The translations under genes and the position numbers were made by a program. Positions 38,278-49,053 of a stretch of DNA of 64,000 bases are shown in pieces (within the stretch, counting starts at the first letter, position 1; each line of letters starts with the position of its first letter). The stretch is from Marinomonas colpomeniae (GTDB lineage Bacteria > Pseudomonadota > Gammaproteobacteria > Pseudomonadales > Marinomonadaceae). The DNA is taken from assembly GCF_014803385.1 (NCBI RefSeq), contig NZ_JACYFC010000004.1, positions 310,001-374,000 on the forward strand, in the 5' to 3' direction. The notes beneath the pieces were generated by a model. It was not told the DNA's origin, searched no databases, and saw nothing but the letters and a program-made list of their open reading frames with translations.

Positions 38278-38676
38278 ATGGACACTATATTTAACCCGCT
38301 TATTGGCGGTCTATTAATTGGCTTGGCAACTACTATTTACCTATTAAGTCTTGGCAAAGTAATTGGTATAAGCGGTATTTTATCGCAGCTTTTGTTTAAG
38401 AAAGGACGCTTGTTACCTTTTTTATTTATCGCAGGTCTCATTATTGGAGGCAGTGCTTATGGTGTACTTACTGAGCAAACGGTTGCATTTCCTGAAAGTA
38501 GAAGTCCATGGCTATTGATTATCTCAGGCCTGCTAGTAGGTTATGGCACCAGACTTGGCGGTGGTTGTACCAGTGGGCATGGTGTTTGTGGTATCTCAAG
38601 ATTATCACCACGATCATTAGTTGCTACTGCTGTTTTCATGGTCGTAGCAATCATCACCGTATCCATCACAAATTAG
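38278..38676 (+). CDS. YeeE/YedE family sulfur-transport protein, first half
   Basis: 132-aa membrane protein with four predicted helices. Repeats of the YeeE/YedE (TsuA-like thiosulfate transporter) fold are visible: GGLLIGLATTIYLLSLGKVIGISGIL and LLVGYGTRLGGGCTSGHGVCG with the conserved cysteine that lines the substrate path. Full-length YeeE proteins contain two such halves; here they are separate genes 13 bp apart, presumably forming a heterodimer. Sulfur anion transport is inferred from family. Confidence 0.88.
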   Translation: MDTIFNPLIGGLLIGLATTIYLLSLGKVIGISGILSQLLFKKGRLLPFLFIAGLIIGGSAYGVLTEQTVAFPESRSPWLLIISGLLVGYGTRLGGGCTSGHGVCGISRLSPRSLVATAVFMVVAIITVSITN

Positions 38677-38689
38677 GAAAAGAATAATT

Positions 38690-39109
38690 ATGTATGCTGT
38701 TATTACACTGATTTCTGGTTTGTTGTTTGGTTTAGGTTTGGCTTTTTCAGAGATGACAAACCCATCTGTTGTTATTGGATTTTTAGATATTTTTGGAGAT
38801 TGGAACCCTTCTCTACTCGTTGTTATGGCCAGCGCCATTTCAGTTGGAATGATAGGCTATTCTGTCCAAAGAAAACGTACTACTCCTCTATTTTCAGGAA
38901 AATGGCAAATCCCAACATTACAACAAATTGATTCAAAATTGATTATTGGCTCATCACTTTTTGGTATTGGCTGGGGGTTAAGTGGTTACTGCCCAGGGCC
39001 TGGATTAACCGCTTTAGTAAACAATCCAAGCGAAGGGGTTTATTTTGTTGCCGCCTTGATCGCTGGCAGTGGACTGCATTATTTTCAGGCTTATATAACG
39101 AATAAATAA
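38690..39109 (+). CDS. YeeE/YedE family sulfur-transport protein, second half (DUF6691-like)
   Basis: 139-aa membrane protein with the pattern LISGLLFGLGLAFSEMTNPSVVIGFLDIFGDWNPSLL and GIGWGLSGYCPGPGLTAL, the second cysteine-bearing half of the YeeE/YedE fold. Pairs with the preceding gene. A terminator follows at 39131-39160. Confidence 0.88.
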   Translation: MYAVITLISGLLFGLGLAFSEMTNPSVVIGFLDIFGDWNPSLLVVMASAISVGMIGYSVQRKRTTPLFSGKWQIPTLQQIDSKLIIGSSLFGIGWGLSGYCPGPGLTALVNNPSEGVYFVAALIAGSGLHYFQAYITNK

Positions 39110-39130
39110 CGTTTCAATAAACTTCAGATA

Positions 39131-39160
39131 AAAGAGACTCATCGCAGTCTCTTTTTTTAT
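39131..39160 (+). terminator. Rho-independent terminator after the YeeE pair
   Basis: AGAGACT-CATCGC-AGTCTCT stem followed by TTTTTTT. Confidence 0.87.
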
Positions 39161-39181
39161 TAAAAAAACCTAAAAAAACAC

Positions 39182-39346
39182 TTGACGTCAGATCGCTCTG
39201 GTTTTAAATTGCGCCCGCGTCATTGCTGAACATAATCCGCACCGCTTCAACTGCTGCGCTAGTCGCTTAAGGTCATTAAAAAACCGGATAAGTAACAGCC
39301 ATAAGTAGGACGGGAGAAGCTAAAGGCGTTTACTTAAAATCGGTTT
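39182..39346 (+). promoter_or_regulatory. Promoter and structured leader of the ornithine decarboxylase gene
   Basis: TTGACG (39182-39187) and a TTAAAT-type -10 (about 39204-39209) suggest a promoter giving a leader of about 150 nt. In it AAACCG (39281-39286) and TAAGTAA (39289-39295) can pair with TTACTTA (39330-39336) and CGGTTT (39341-39346), a two-part stem ending about 15 bp before the ribosome site. A second TAAGTA (39302-39307) could compete for the same TACTTA partner, so two mutually exclusive folds are possible. Confidence 0.45.
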
Positions 39347-39372
39347 ATGTTTTGTACAATGAGGATCTATCT

Positions 39373-40539
39373 ATGACTATTGACGTCAACGCTTTCTACA
39401 CACCTGAGCGCTTCGCTCGCTTCAAAGCTTTTGCTGCAACAAAAGAAACACCTTTTGTGGTTATTGACACAGAGATCGTGAATGAAGCCTATACAGAAAT
39501 CACTAAAGGCTTTCCTATTGCCGATATTTTTTATGCAATCAAAGCCAACCCAGCACCAGAAATTCTAACGCTGTTACGTGATCGAGGTTCAAACTTCGAC
39601 GTAGCATCACGTTATGAGCTGGATAAGCTATTTGCCATTGGTGATGTATCTCCAGATCGCATTAGCTATGGCAACACAATCAAAAAAGCAAACGATGTTC
39701 GCTACTTCTATGAGAAAGGCGTGCGTATGTTTGCTACAGATTCTGAAGCAGACCTTCGCAACATAGCTAAAGCAGCACCAGGCTCGCACATCTATGTTCG
39801 CATACTAACAGAAGGTACAGCGACTGCTGACTGGCCTCTTTCACGTAAATTCGGTTGCCGCCCTGATATGGCAATGGACTTACTTGTCTTGGCAAAAGAG
39901 CTTGGACTTACTCCTTACGGTGTTTCTTTTCATGTTGGTTCACAGCAACGTGATATTGGAGCTTGGGATGCGGCTATTGCAAGTGTAAAGGTAATTTTTG
40001 AGCGCCTTAAAGAAGAAGAAGGCATTACACTGCAAATGATCAATATGGGCGGCGGTTTTCCAGCTAATTATATTACCCGTACTAATGAGCTATCTACCTA
40101 TGCAGAAGAGATTACACGCTTCTTAGAAGAGGATTTTGGTACAGAATTACCACGTATTATTCTTGAACCTGGTCGTTCGCTAATATCTAATGCTGGTGTG
40201 TTAGTCAGTGAAGTTGTTTTAATTTCTCGTAAATCAAATACAGCACTTAATCGATGGGTATTTACAGATGTGGGTAAATTCTCTGGCTTAATTGAAACCT
40301 TAGATGAATCTATCAAGTACCCAATTTATGTAGATAAGAAAGGCGAATTAGAAGAAGTCATCATCGCTGGCCCAACCTGTGACAGTGCGGATATCATGTA
40401 CGAAAACTACAAATACGGGTTACCACTTAATTTAGCGATAGGTGACCGCATGTACTGGCTTTCTACAGGTGCGTACACTACCACTTACAGTGCAATTGAA
40501 TTCAACGGCTTTCCCCCGTTAGCTTCTTATTACTTGTAA
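39373..40539 (+). CDS. Ornithine/lysine decarboxylase, PLP fold type III
   Basis: 388-aa eukaryotic-type (alanine-racemase fold) decarboxylase that makes putrescine from ornithine. The PLP lysine is in IFYAIKANPAPEIL, phosphate-binding glycines in MGGGFPANY, the SFHVGSQQRD histidine stacks on PLP, EPGRSLISNAG binds the cofactor, and GPTCDSADIMYENYKYG carries the catalytic cysteine across the dimer. Starting at 39352 would add MYNEDLS; GAGG at 39361-39364 precedes the ATG at 39373, which I prefer. Monocistronic with leader and terminator. Confidence 0.93.
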   Translation: MTIDVNAFYTPERFARFKAFAATKETPFVVIDTEIVNEAYTEITKGFPIADIFYAIKANPAPEILTLLRDRGSNFDVASRYELDKLFAIGDVSPDRISYGNTIKKANDVRYFYEKGVRMFATDSEADLRNIAKAAPGSHIYVRILTEGTATADWPLSRKFGCRPDMAMDLLVLAKELGLTPYGVSFHVGSQQRDIGAWDAAIASVKVIFERLKEEEGITLQMINMGGGFPANYITRTNELSTYAEEITRFLEEDFGTELPRIILEPGRSLISNAGVLVSEVVLISRKSNTALNRWVFTDVGKFSGLIETLDESIKYPIYVDKKGELEEVIIAGPTCDSADIMYENYKYGLPLNLAIGDRMYWLSTGAYTTTYSAIEFNGFPPLASYYL

Positions 40540-40567
40540 GATTCTTTTACTCGTATTTAATACCACT

Positions 40568-40601
40568 AAGCCTCACAGCCCAAGCTCTGAGGCTTTTTTA
40601 T
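40568..40601 (+). terminator. Rho-independent terminator after ornithine decarboxylase
   Basis: AGCCTCA...TGAGGCT stem followed by TTTTTT. Confidence 0.87.
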
Positions 40602-40658
40602 GGGTTGGAAAGAATGATGTTCTAAGTAATAATAAAAGCCAATATAAAAGGAAGCCCC

Positions 40659-41495
40659 ATGTCTTACATTTTAAGTGAACTCTCGATCTACCCTATTAAA
40701 TCTGTCAAAGGGATTCCGCTAAAAAGTAGTCAGGTTGACCACGCTGGTCTTTGGGGTGATCGCCGCTATATGCTAGTAAAACCCGATGGTAGTTTTATCA
40801 CAGGCCGAGAGCACCCAACACTTACTTTAATTAATGCAACCTTGATTGAAGAAAGTAAATGGCAACTATCTCACCCTGACATGGCCAATCAAATCACTAT
40901 CAACCCAAGTAACTTCTCCGATAATCACCAAGAAGTTATGATTTGGGACGACAGACTTGAAGCTCAACTGGCTAAAGAAGACATTAATGCCTGGTTTGGC
41001 CAACTATTAAAACAACCAATCAATCTTGCTCACTTCACAAATCAATCAAAGCGTTACACCAGTCGTCGACCTGAATCACCAGTCGCTTTTGCTGATGGTT
41101 ACCCTTTCTTACTGACTACAGAGTCATCACTGGCAGAACTAAATCGGACCTGCCCAGAAACGAACGTTATGGCTCAATTCCGCCCTAACCTTGTTGTTCA
41201 AGGCAATAATGCGTTTGAAGAAGATAATTGGAAACGGATTAAAATTGGTGAAGTTGAATTTGAGAACGTTAAACCTTGTGAGCGTTGTATTTTCATTACG
41301 ATAAAACCAGATACAGCAGAAAGAATGAAAAAAGGTGAGCCATTAAAGACGCTGGGGAAATTCCGTTTATTAGGAAAAGAAGGTATTACGTTTGGCATTA
41401 ATTTGATTGCCCTTAATACTGGTGTAATCAACCTTGATGACAAGGTAGAAGTACTTGAATACCAAGAGTCTTATTCATATTTAGACCGTCGCTAA
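40659..41495 (+). CDS. MOSC domain-containing protein (YcbX/mARC-like)
   Basis: 278-aa protein with an N-terminal MOSC_N beta barrel (about 1-115; LSIYPIKSVKGIPLKSSQV, GLWGDRRYMLVKPDGSFITGRE) and a MOSC domain (about 120-270) with the molybdenum-cofactor cysteine in VKPCERCIFITIKPDT. Members are molybdenum enzymes that reduce N-hydroxylated compounds; unlike E. coli YcbX there is no C-terminal ferredoxin domain, so the electron donor must be separate. Strong AAGGAAG ribosome site. Confidence 0.9.
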   Translation: MSYILSELSIYPIKSVKGIPLKSSQVDHAGLWGDRRYMLVKPDGSFITGREHPTLTLINATLIEESKWQLSHPDMANQITINPSNFSDNHQEVMIWDDRLEAQLAKEDINAWFGQLLKQPINLAHFTNQSKRYTSRRPESPVAFADGYPFLLTTESSLAELNRTCPETNVMAQFRPNLVVQGNNAFEEDNWKRIKIGEVEFENVKPCERCIFITIKPDTAERMKKGEPLKTLGKFRLLGKEGITFGINLIALNTGVINLDDKVEVLEYQESYSYLDRR

Positions 41496-41523
41496 AAAAT
41501 CATTCTAACTATCTAATAAAACA

Positions 41524-41556
41524 AAAAAGGAAGCCGATTGGCTTCCTTTTTTTGGG
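41524..41556. terminator. Bidirectional Rho-independent terminator
   Basis: AAAAAAGGAAGCC-GATT-GGCTTCCTTTTTTT between the convergent MOSC and ybiT genes. Confidence 0.9.
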
Positions 41557-41586
41557 ATATTTTAAGATCGATATAAAGCTAGAATC

Positions 41587-43173
41587 TTAAGCGTCTAATT
41601 TAGACAGATATTCGTCATATGTGCCGTGGAAATCGACAATACCGTCACTTGTCACTTCCATAATACGAGTAGCAAGAGACGATACAAACTCACGGTCATG
41701 AGAAACAAAAATCAAAGTTCCTGGATAATTTTCAAGCGCCAGATTCAAAGACTCTATCGATTCCATATCCATGTGATTTGTTGGCTCATCCATCACAAGC
41801 ACATTCGGTTTTTGTAACATCATTTTACCGAACAACATGCGACCTTGCTCACCACCAGACAACACTTTAACAGATTTTTTGATGTCATTTTGAGAGAACA
41901 ATAAGCGCCCTAGTGTGCCACGAATAATCTGCTCATCGTCGCCTTCTTGACCCCATTGGGACATCCACTCGATCAAATCTACGTCTTTCTCAAAATCATG
42001 AGCATGATCCTGAGCGTAGTAACCAATCTGCGCATTTTCAGACCATTTCACAGTGCCTTTGGTTAATTCTGTGTCACCAACTAAACATTTAAGCAATGTT
42101 GTTTTACCGATACCATTTGGACCGATAACCGCAATACGCTCACCCACTTCAACCATCATGTTCAATTTATTGAACAATTCAACATCATAAGATTTTGCAA
42201 GGTTTTCAACTTGTACAGCAAGACGATGTAATTTCTTTTCTTGCTCAAAGCGAATAAACGGATTCTGACGACTAGAAGGTTTAACGTCTTCTAATTGAAT
42301 CTTATCAATTTGTTTCGCACGAGATGTTGCTTGCTTGGATTTTGATGCATTAGCAGAGAAACGGCTTACAAAAGATTTAAGTTCGTTAATTTGAGCTTTT
42401 TTCTTAGCATTATCAGAAAGCAAACGTTCGCGGGCTTGAGTTGATGCCATCATGTATTCATCATAATTACCAGAGAACAAACGCAATTCACCGTAATCCA
42501 AATCTGCCATATTAGTACAAACAGAATTAAGAAAATGACGGTCATGGGAAATGATGATCATAGTACAGTTACGTTCAACTAGAACACCTTCCAACCAACG
42601 GATAGTATTAATATCCAAGTTATTTGTTGGCTCATCCAGTAATAGAATTTCAGGATCAGAAAATAAAGCTTGGGCCAACAAAACTCGAAGTTTTAGGCCA
42701 GGAGCCACTTCACTCATCAGACCGTAGTGTTGATCGCTAGAAATACCAACACCTAACAACAACTCTCCAGCACGTGACTCAGCGGTATAACCATCCATTT
42801 CAGCGAACTCACCTTCTAAATCACCGGCACGTAAACCATCAGCTTCGGTCATCTCTGGGTTCGCGTAAATCGCATCTTTTTCTGCTTTTATTGCCCACAA
42901 CTCTGTGTGACCCATAATAACAGTATCAAGAACAGAAAATTCTTCGTAAGCAAATTGATCCTGCTTCAATTTACCAAGACGTTCATTTGGATCTTTAGAA
43001 ACGTTACCTGAGCTAGGCTCTAGGTCTCCGCCAAGGATTTTCATGAATGTAGACTTACCACATCCATTAGCACCAATAAGGCCGTAGCGCTTACCTTCAC
43101 CAAATTTAACAGAAACGTTTTCAAAAAGAGGTTTGGCACCAAATTGCATGGTGATATTAGCCGTTGTTAACAA
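41587..43173 (-). CDS. ybiT: ABC-F ATPase YbiT
   Basis: 528-aa ABC-F protein with two ATPase domains and no membrane domain; ABC-F factors bind the ribosomal E site. Walker [10 protein letters not shown] and GPNGIGKTT, signatures around [15 protein letters not shown] and [12 protein letters not shown], Walker [13 protein letters not shown] and [12 protein letters not shown], and the inter-domain linker ([22 protein letters not shown]). It matches E. coli YbiT almost throughout. The start is TTG, giving [12 protein letters not shown] as in YbiT, with GGAAG upstream; an out-of-frame ATG immediately before is not used. Confidence 0.93.
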   Translation of the reverse strand: MLTTANITMQFGAKPLFENVSVKFGEGKRYGLIGANGCGKSTFMKILGGDLEPSSGNVSKDPNERLGKLKQDQFAYEEFSVLDTVIMGHTELWAIKAEKDAIYANPEMTEADGLRAGDLEGEFAEMDGYTAESRAGELLLGVGISSDQHYGLMSEVAPGLKLRVLLAQALFSDPEILLLDEPTNNLDINTIRWLEGVLVERNCTMIIISHDRHFLNSVCTNMADLDYGELRLFSGNYDEYMMASTQARERLLSDNAKKKAQINELKSFVSRFSANASKSKQATSRAKQIDKIQLEDVKPSSRQNPFIRFEQEKKLHRLAVQVENLAKSYDVELFNKLNMMVEVGERIAVIGPNGIGKTTLLKCLVGDTELTKGTVKWSENAQIGYYAQDHAHDFEKDVDLIEWMSQWGQEGDDEQIIRGTLGRLLFSQNDIKKSVKVLSGGEQGRMLFGKMMLQKPNVLVMDEPTNHMDMESIESLNLALENYPGTLIFVSHDREFVSSLATRIMEVTSDGIVDFHGTYDEYLSKLDA

Positions 43174-43482
43174 AGCATTCTTCCGTTTATCGTATGTAAG
43201 TTTTAGCCCTTATTAAAGAACCATGATTATGTGAGTCATTATCGCACAGATCCGTCTATTTTTTTAAGAGACAAAACGCTTATTTTGATAGGTAAAACAT
43301 TTCTTTTTAAAAGTAAACGAAAGCACTCTGTTACACAGTATGTAATCAGGGTTACCAGAGAATACAAAAAAGGCCTATTGTTTCGAAAAAATTAAAGCTA
43401 AAACTAAACAATACAGCTCGACTATCAAGAAAAACACTTTGTAGCCGATGGTATAATAATACTCATATTGACGGAGGCGAAA

Positions 43483-43980
43483 ATGAAAACCGTCTTAGTA
43501 AAAGATTCCCAATACAACCTGTCACCTTCACATTTAAAAGAAGGCTCTATATTTGGCGCGCTATCTGATGCATCAATATACTATTTATTAGAAAATGGAA
43601 TTTTATATGACGCAGCAACAGGAGATGAAGTTTTTGCTTATGGGAATAAAGGCGGGAGCTTTTATGCTGTATTGCATGGAAACTTAGACTTTTATAAACA
43701 TCATGAAAATAAAGAAACACATACTCGAACCGTTTCTTTTGGTGAGGCTATTGGCTTTGTCTCCATGATCGCATTGCATGAGCGTGTGGGCAGCCTTTAC
43801 TCCTTAGAGAATAGTTTATTACTGGAAATATCTTCTGAATTATTTAGTGATTTTCATGACGACTTTCCGTTCGATTTTGGCATTTTATTGATGAATTTAT
43901 CAAGAGATATGGCTCGTACTATACGTGTGCTTAGCAATGTACTGGTAGAAAACAACATAAGCGTTAAGAAAATATTATAG
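43483..43980 (+). CDS. Cyclic-nucleotide-binding-like (cupin-fold) regulator without DNA-binding domain
   Basis: 165-aa protein resembling the beta-roll of Crp-type cNMP domains (EVFAYGNKGGSFYAVLHGNLDFYKH, FGEAIGFVSMIALHERVGSLYSLENSLLLEIS) and ending in a helix (FGILLMNLSRDMARTIRVLSNVLVEN), but with no helix-turn-helix. The cAMP phosphate-binding RxAxx motif is not obvious, so the ligand is unknown. An upstream TTG is in frame, but GGAGG lies just before the ATG at 43483. The preceding 310-bp gap holds only a TATAAT at 43452-43457. Confidence 0.65.
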   Translation: MKTVLVKDSQYNLSPSHLKEGSIFGALSDASIYYLLENGILYDAATGDEVFAYGNKGGSFYAVLHGNLDFYKHHENKETHTRTVSFGEAIGFVSMIALHERVGSLYSLENSLLLEISSELFSDFHDDFPFDFGILLMNLSRDMARTIRVLSNVLVENNISVKKIL

Positions 43981-44015
43981 TCGTTCATAACCTATTCTTT
44001 ACAAGAAAAGATAAG

Positions 44016-44052
44016 CATAAAAGAGATAAGCTGACGCATCAGCCTATCTCTA
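44016..44052 (-). terminator. Terminator after ridA
   Basis: AGAGATAGGCTGA-TGCG-TCAGCTTATCTCT stem on the minus strand followed by TTTT; one mismatch in the stem. Confidence 0.7.
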
Positions 44053-44057
44053 TAAAA

Positions 44058-44411
44058 CTATTTCTCTGCTGCGACGACAGACACTTCAACTAATAGCTCA
44101 GCTCTGGCCATGCGTGCTTCAACACACGCACGAGCAGGAGCAAAACCTTCAGGCACCCAAGCATCCCAAACAGCATTCATTGCTGAGAAGTCTTTCATAT
44201 CTCGAATGTAAATCGTTGCTGATAATATGTGCTCTTTATCCGAACCTGCCTGCTCTAATAGCGTCTTTACTTTTTCGAGCATCGTTTCAGTCTGTTCGGT
44301 AATGCCTGTATTAGCATCCGCTCCAACTTGACCACAAAGATAAATAGTACCATTGTGTTTTACGATACGACTCATGCGAGAGCCTCCTTCTATACGTTCA
44401 ATTGTCGCCAT
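44058..44411 (-). CDS. RidA family (YjgF/YER057c/UK114) enamine/imine deaminase-like protein
   Basis: 117-aa RidA-fold protein: [53 protein letters not shown] and [23 protein letters not shown] with the active-site arginine that binds the carboxylate of 2-aminoacrylate. Likely clears reactive imine intermediates of PLP enzymes. This is the RutC/YoaB-like subgroup judging from the RACVEARMA block. Monocistronic. Confidence 0.88.
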   Translation of the reverse strand: MATIERIEGGSRMSRIVKHNGTIYLCGQVGADANTGITEQTETMLEKVKTLLEQAGSDKEHILSATIYIRDMKDFSAMNAVWDAWVPEGFAPARACVEARMARAELLVEVSVVAAEK

Positions 44412-44497
44412 ACAAACCTCTATATAATAAATAAAAATAATAACGATATTCTATCGGAAATTTTATTTCACAAGTAAAAGCTCAAAACCGCTAACGC

Positions 44498-45106
44498 TTA
44501 AAATTCGAGCCCTTTTTGCGCTTTAACCCCACGTTTAAAAGCATGTTTAACTTCTTTAATATCACTCACTGTATCAGCAAGTTCTACCAAGGCATCAGAA
44601 GCGCCACGACCTGTTACGACAAGATGTTGGTTATCAGGGCGACCCATTAACGCTTGTAGTACAATATCTTCATTCAAATATTCGTAATGCAATAAATACG
44701 TTAATTCATCAAGCACAACCAAATCAATACTAGGGTCTGACAACATAGCACTTGCCTTTTCCCATGCTTGTTGTGAAGAGGCAATATCAGATTCTCGATT
44801 TTGAGTTTCCCAAGTGAAACCCGCAGGCATAATTTCCCATTGGACACCATTTTGTTTTTTAAAAAAATCGATTTCGCCCGTATTCCATTCACCTTTTAAA
44901 AACTGAACAACACCCACTTTCATGCCATGGCCTAACGCTCTAGCCACCATACCCAGTGCAGAACTAGACTTACCTTTGCCATTACCCGTCAGCAATACAA
45001 AAGTGCCTTTATCTTCTTGTGCATTGGCGATGCGTTTATCTACATGCAACTTAATTGCCTGCATGCGCTTCTTATGTTGTTCTGGGTCTGTAATGGTTTT
45101 TGCCAT
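44498..45106 (-). CDS. cobO: Cob(I)yrinic acid a,c-diamide adenosyltransferase (CobO/BtuR)
   Basis: 202-aa CobA/CobO-type corrinoid adenosyltransferase that attaches the upper adenosyl ligand of vitamin B12. P-loop VLLTGNGKGKSSSALGM, GVVQFLKGEW, and Walker B-like LVVLDELTYLL are present. It lies 40 bp downstream of metH; the link through cobalamin chemistry makes an operon plausible, although MetH itself uses methylcobalamin. No other cob genes are in the window. Confidence 0.94.
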   Translation of the reverse strand: MAKTITDPEQHKKRMQAIKLHVDKRIANAQEDKGTFVLLTGNGKGKSSSALGMVARALGHGMKVGVVQFLKGEWNTGEIDFFKKQNGVQWEIMPAGFTWETQNRESDIASSQQAWEKASAMLSDPSIDLVVLDELTYLLHYEYLNEDIVLQALMGRPDNQHLVVTGRGASDALVELADTVSDIKEVKHAFKRGVKAQKGLEF

Positions 45107-45146
45107 GGGTTCAGTTCACCTTTTTAGACTATGAGATGATTTAATG

Positions 45147-48100
45147 TTAAATACGGTCGTCTTCTGGATCATATCCAAGGTTTGGAGCCAACCAACGTTC
45201 AGCGTCGTCTTTACTCATTCCTTTACGCTCAGCGTAACTATCGACTTGATCAGGGCCGACTTTACCAACACCAAAATACGTTGCATCTGGATGAGCAAAA
45301 TACCAACCACTTACTGCAGCCGTTGGCAGCATGGCATAACTTTCCGTCATTTCCATTCCAGTATTCTTGGTTACGTCTAGTAAATCCCACAGTTTGGATT
45401 TTTCAGTGTGATCAGGACAAGCAGGATAACCTGGTGCCGGGCGAAGCCCTTGGTATTTTTCTTTAATCAATTCAGCATTAGTAAGGTCTTCATTAGCAGC
45501 ATAACCCCAAATATCTTTACGAACACGTTCGTGTAAATATTCTGCAGTAGCCTCTGCAAGGCGATCAGCAACGGCCTTAATCATAATGGAATTATAATCG
45601 TCATGATCGGCTTCGTATTTCGCTACTAAAGGATCAATACCAAAACCAGCGGCGCAAGCAAACGCTCCAATATAATCAGGAATAGCGTCTTCTTTTGGCG
45701 CAATAAAATCAGCCAAACTATGATTGTATTTACCCGGTGCGGTTAATTCATTCTGAATACGTAAGAAAGACAATCGCTCAATGACTTCTTCACGAGAATC
45801 ATCTGCGTAAATTTCAATGTCATCGTGATTGACTTGGTTTGCTGGAAATACACCAACAACAGCTCGAGCAGTTAGCTCACCTTTCGTGATAACTTCTTCT
45901 AACATCACGAGCGCGTCTTCAAAAACCCGCGTTGCTTCAACACCCACCACTTTATCCGTTAGGATGCGTGGGTATGCGCCTGCCAATTCCCATGTTTGGA
46001 AAAATGGTGTCCAATCGATGTACTCTTTCACAACGGCGAAGTCGATATCTTTTTCAGTGAGCACAGTCACACCAAGTTTCTTTGGCGTCACAATATTATC
46101 TTTAAAATTCATCGGCGCTTTATTTAATCGTGCTTTTTCAAGAGACACCCGTCGACCTGCTTTTGTGCGATCTTTATAACGGATTCGAGTCTTTTCATAA
46201 TCCGCTTTAATCTCATCAACAAATTTCTGACGACGCTCTGTGTCTTTGCTTAGCAATGCACTGGCAACGCCAACACTACGGGATGCATTGGTCACATGAA
46301 CCACTTGATTACGTTTATAGTTTTGCTCAATCTTCACAGCGGTATGCGCTTTAGACGTTGTTGCTCCGCCAATCATCACTGGTAATTCAAAACCTTGGCG
46401 TTCCATTTCTTTAGCTACGTGAACCATTTCATCAAGCGATGGCGTAATTAAGCCTGACAAACCAATCATGTCTGCATTCACTTCTTTTGCCGTACGAAGG
46501 ATTTTTTCGGCTGATACCATAACGCCCAAATCGACAACTTCAAAGTTATTACATTGAAGTACAACACCAACGATATTTTTGCCGATATCGTGAACATCAC
46601 CCTTCACTGTCGCCATGACAATTTTGCCATTACTTGATGAACCTGTGTCCATGTTTCGCGCTTTCTCTTCTTCGATATACGGCATCAAAAAAGCGACGGC
46701 TTTTTTCATCACTCGAGCGGATTTAACCACTTGAGGTAAGAACATTTTACCAGCACCAAACAAATCACCAACAATACCCATTCCATCCATCAAAGGCCCT
46801 TCGATCACTTCCAAAGGTCGATTAAAAGACAAACGTGCTTCTTCGGTATCTTCATCGATGAAATCAGTAATACCTTTAACGAGCGCATGACTTAATCGCT
46901 CTGTTACAGGTAAATTACGCCATTCTTGAGTTTCTTTCTCAGCGACTTCACCTGTGCCAGCGAATTCACCGGCCATAGCCAATAGATTGTCTGTTGCATC
47001 GGGTGTGCGATTCAATACAGCGTCTTCCACTGCGTCTCGTAGTTTGGTTGGAATATCTTCATACAGAGCCAACTGCCCTGCATTAACGATACCCATTGTC
47101 ATGCCTTGTTTGATGGCGTGATAAAGGAAGACCGTATGAATCGCTTCACGAACGGGATTATTACCGCGAAACGAGAAAGAGACATTCGATACACCGCCAG
47201 AAATCTTAGCGTAAGGAAGCTCACGAGTAATATCACCAGTGGCTTCTATAAAGTCCAACGCATAACGATTGTGTTCTTCAATACCGGTCGCAATTGCAAA
47301 GATATTCGGGTCGAAGATAATGTCTTCTGGTGGGAAGCCAACTTCGTCTACTAAAATATGATAAGAGCGACGGCATATTTCGATTTTACGTGCGCGAGTA
47401 TCTGCCTGCCCTTCGCTATCAAAAGCCATCACTATAACCGCTGCGCCGTACTTCATCAGCTTACGTGCTTGTTCTTTGAAGTTCTCCTCGCCTTCTTTCA
47501 TGCTTATGGAGTTCACAACGCCTTTACCTTGAACCCATTTTAAACCTGCTTCTAAAATTTCCCACTTAGAAGAGTCCAACATAATAGGAACACGAGAAAT
47601 GTCAGGTTCCGACGCGATCAATTTTAAAAAGCGCTCCATTGCAGCCTGAGAGTCCAACATGCCTTCATCCATGTTGATATCGATAATCTGTGCGCCATTT
47701 TCTACTTGTTGGCGAGCCACGCTCAAGGCAGAGTCAAAGTCACCTTCTTTAATAAGGCGTTTAAACATGGCTGAACCAGTCACGTTAGTACGCTCGCCTA
47801 CATTCACAAACAAACTATTGCCATCAATATTAAAGGGCTCAAGACCAGATAACCGACATGCTTTTTCTATTTCAGGAATGACGCGTGGTTTCACATCAGC
47901 AAAGGCGGTTGCAAAGGCTTTAATATGCTCTGGTGAAGTACCACAACAACCACCAATGATGTTTAAGAAACCGGAATCACCCCACTCTTGAATTTCTTCA
48001 AGCATTTCTTCAGGTGTCTCATCGTACTCACCAAACGCGTTTGGTAAGCCTGCATTTGGGTGAGAAGAAACATGAACATCAGCAATACGAGATAATTCAT

Positions 48101-48887
48101 CTAAATACTGGCGTAACTCTTTAGGGCCTAACGCACAGTTTAAGCCAACAGAAATAGGTTTAGCGTGGGAAATGGAATTCCAAAAGGCTTCCGTAGTCTG
48201 ACCAGATAAAGTACGACCAGATGCATCAGTAATCGTACCGGAAACCATGATTGGGTAACGGACACCTGTTTTTTCGAAATAGTCTAATACGGCATAAATT
48301 GCGGCTTTGGCATTCAAGGTATCAAAAATGGTTTCGATAAGAATAAGGTCTACGCCACCTTTAACCAAGCCATCAACAGCTATTGTATAGGCTTCAACCA
48401 ACTCATCAAAATGTACATTACGAAAGCCAGGATCATTTACGTCGGGTGAAATAGTACAAGTACGACTGGTTGGGCCAACCGCACCCGCAACAAAACGAGG
48501 TTTATTTGGGTTTTGCTTAGTGAATTCATCTGCCGCTTCACGAGCAAGTCGAGCGGACTCAAAATTTAGTTCGTAGCTAAGCGCTTCCATGTGATAATCA
48601 AGCATGGATATGTAGTTAGCATTGAAGGTGTTCGTTTCGATGATATCCGCACCAGCTTCAAGATAGCTTGTGTGGATAGTTTTGATTATTTGAGGCTGAG
48701 TCAAAGACAACAAGTCATTGTTGCCTTTTAGATCGCTTTCCCAATCGACAAAGCGCTCACCACGGTAATCTTGCTCTTCTAACTTATACGCTTGAATCAT
48801 GGTGCCCATAGCGCCATCAAGGATCAATACATTTTCAGCTAAACGTTTTTCAATAATAGAATACGAACCAGACTTTACCACGACCAC
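45147..48887 (-). CDS. metH: Cobalamin-dependent methionine synthase
   Basis: 1246-aa MetH with all four modules: homocysteine-binding domain with the zinc cysteines (GLNCALGP and [12 protein letters not shown], residues 1-330), pterin-binding domain (about 355-620, [20 protein letters not shown]), cobalamin-binding region with [10 protein letters not shown] supplying the lower ligand His (about residue 770), and the AdoMet-dependent activation domain (about 930-1246, [15 protein letters not shown]). The annotated start is GTG. No B12 riboswitch is visible in the 166 bp upstream. cobO follows. Confidence 0.97.
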   Translation of the reverse strand: MVVVKSGSYSIIEKRLAENVLILDGAMGTMIQAYKLEEQDYRGERFVDWESDLKGNNDLLSLTQPQIIKTIHTSYLEAGADIIETNTFNANYISMLDYHMEALSYELNFESARLAREAADEFTKQNPNKPRFVAGAVGPTSRTCTISPDVNDPGFRNVHFDELVEAYTIAVDGLVKGGVDLILIETIFDTLNAKAAIYAVLDYFEKTGVRYPIMVSGTITDASGRTLSGQTTEAFWNSISHAKPISVGLNCALGPKELRQYLDELSRIADVHVSSHPNAGLPNAFGEYDETPEEMLEEIQEWGDSGFLNIIGGCCGTSPEHIKAFATAFADVKPRVIPEIEKACRLSGLEPFNIDGNSLFVNVGERTNVTGSAMFKRLIKEGDFDSALSVARQQVENGAQIIDINMDEGMLDSQAAMERFLKLIASEPDISRVPIMLDSSKWEILEAGLKWVQGKGVVNSISMKEGEENFKEQARKLMKYGAAVIVMAFDSEGQADTRARKIEICRRSYHILVDEVGFPPEDIIFDPNIFAIATGIEEHNRYALDFIEATGDITRELPYAKISGGVSNVSFSFRGNNPVREAIHTVFLYHAIKQGMTMGIVNAGQLALYEDIPTKLRDAVEDAVLNRTPDATDNLLAMAGEFAGTGEVAEKETQEWRNLPVTERLSHALVKGITDFIDEDTEEARLSFNRPLEVIEGPLMDGMGIVGDLFGAGKMFLPQVVKSARVMKKAVAFLMPYIEEEKARNMDTGSSSNGKIVMATVKGDVHDIGKNIVGVVLQCNNFEVVDLGVMVSAEKILRTAKEVNADMIGLSGLITPSLDEMVHVAKEMERQGFELPVMIGGATTSKAHTAVKIEQNYKRNQVVHVTNASRSVGVASALLSKDTERRQKFVDEIKADYEKTRIRYKDRTKAGRRVSLEKARLNKAPMNFKDNIVTPKKLGVTVLTEKDIDFAVVKEYIDWTPFFQTWELAGAYPRILTDKVVGVEATRVFEDALVMLEEVITKGELTARAVVGVFPANQVNHDDIEIYADDSREEVIERLSFLRIQNELTAPGKYNHSLADFIAPKEDAIPDYIGAFACAAGFGIDPLVAKYEADHDDYNSIMIKAVADRLAEATAEYLHERVRKDIWGYAANEDLTNAELIKEKYQGLRPAPGYPACPDHTEKSKLWDLLDVTKNTGMEMTESYAMLPTAAVSGWYFAHPDATYFGVGKVGPDQVDSYAERKGMSKDDAERWLAPNLGYDPEDDRI

Positions 48888-49053
48888 TACCTCAAGAAAG
48901 AATATGCAAGAGTACTATACCGAAAAGCAATTAATTTCGCGTTGAAAAAAAGTAATGTAGAGTTGAATGATTCGAGGGAAGAATAGAAAGCAGGTCAGTG
49001 AAAATATGTGATCTGCCTTCTATTCCTATAACGCCAAATTTAGCATTGAAAGA

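Noticed and set aside
48888-49053. Cobalamin riboswitch before metH
   Set aside because: Only 166 bp and no B12-box-like sequence was seen.
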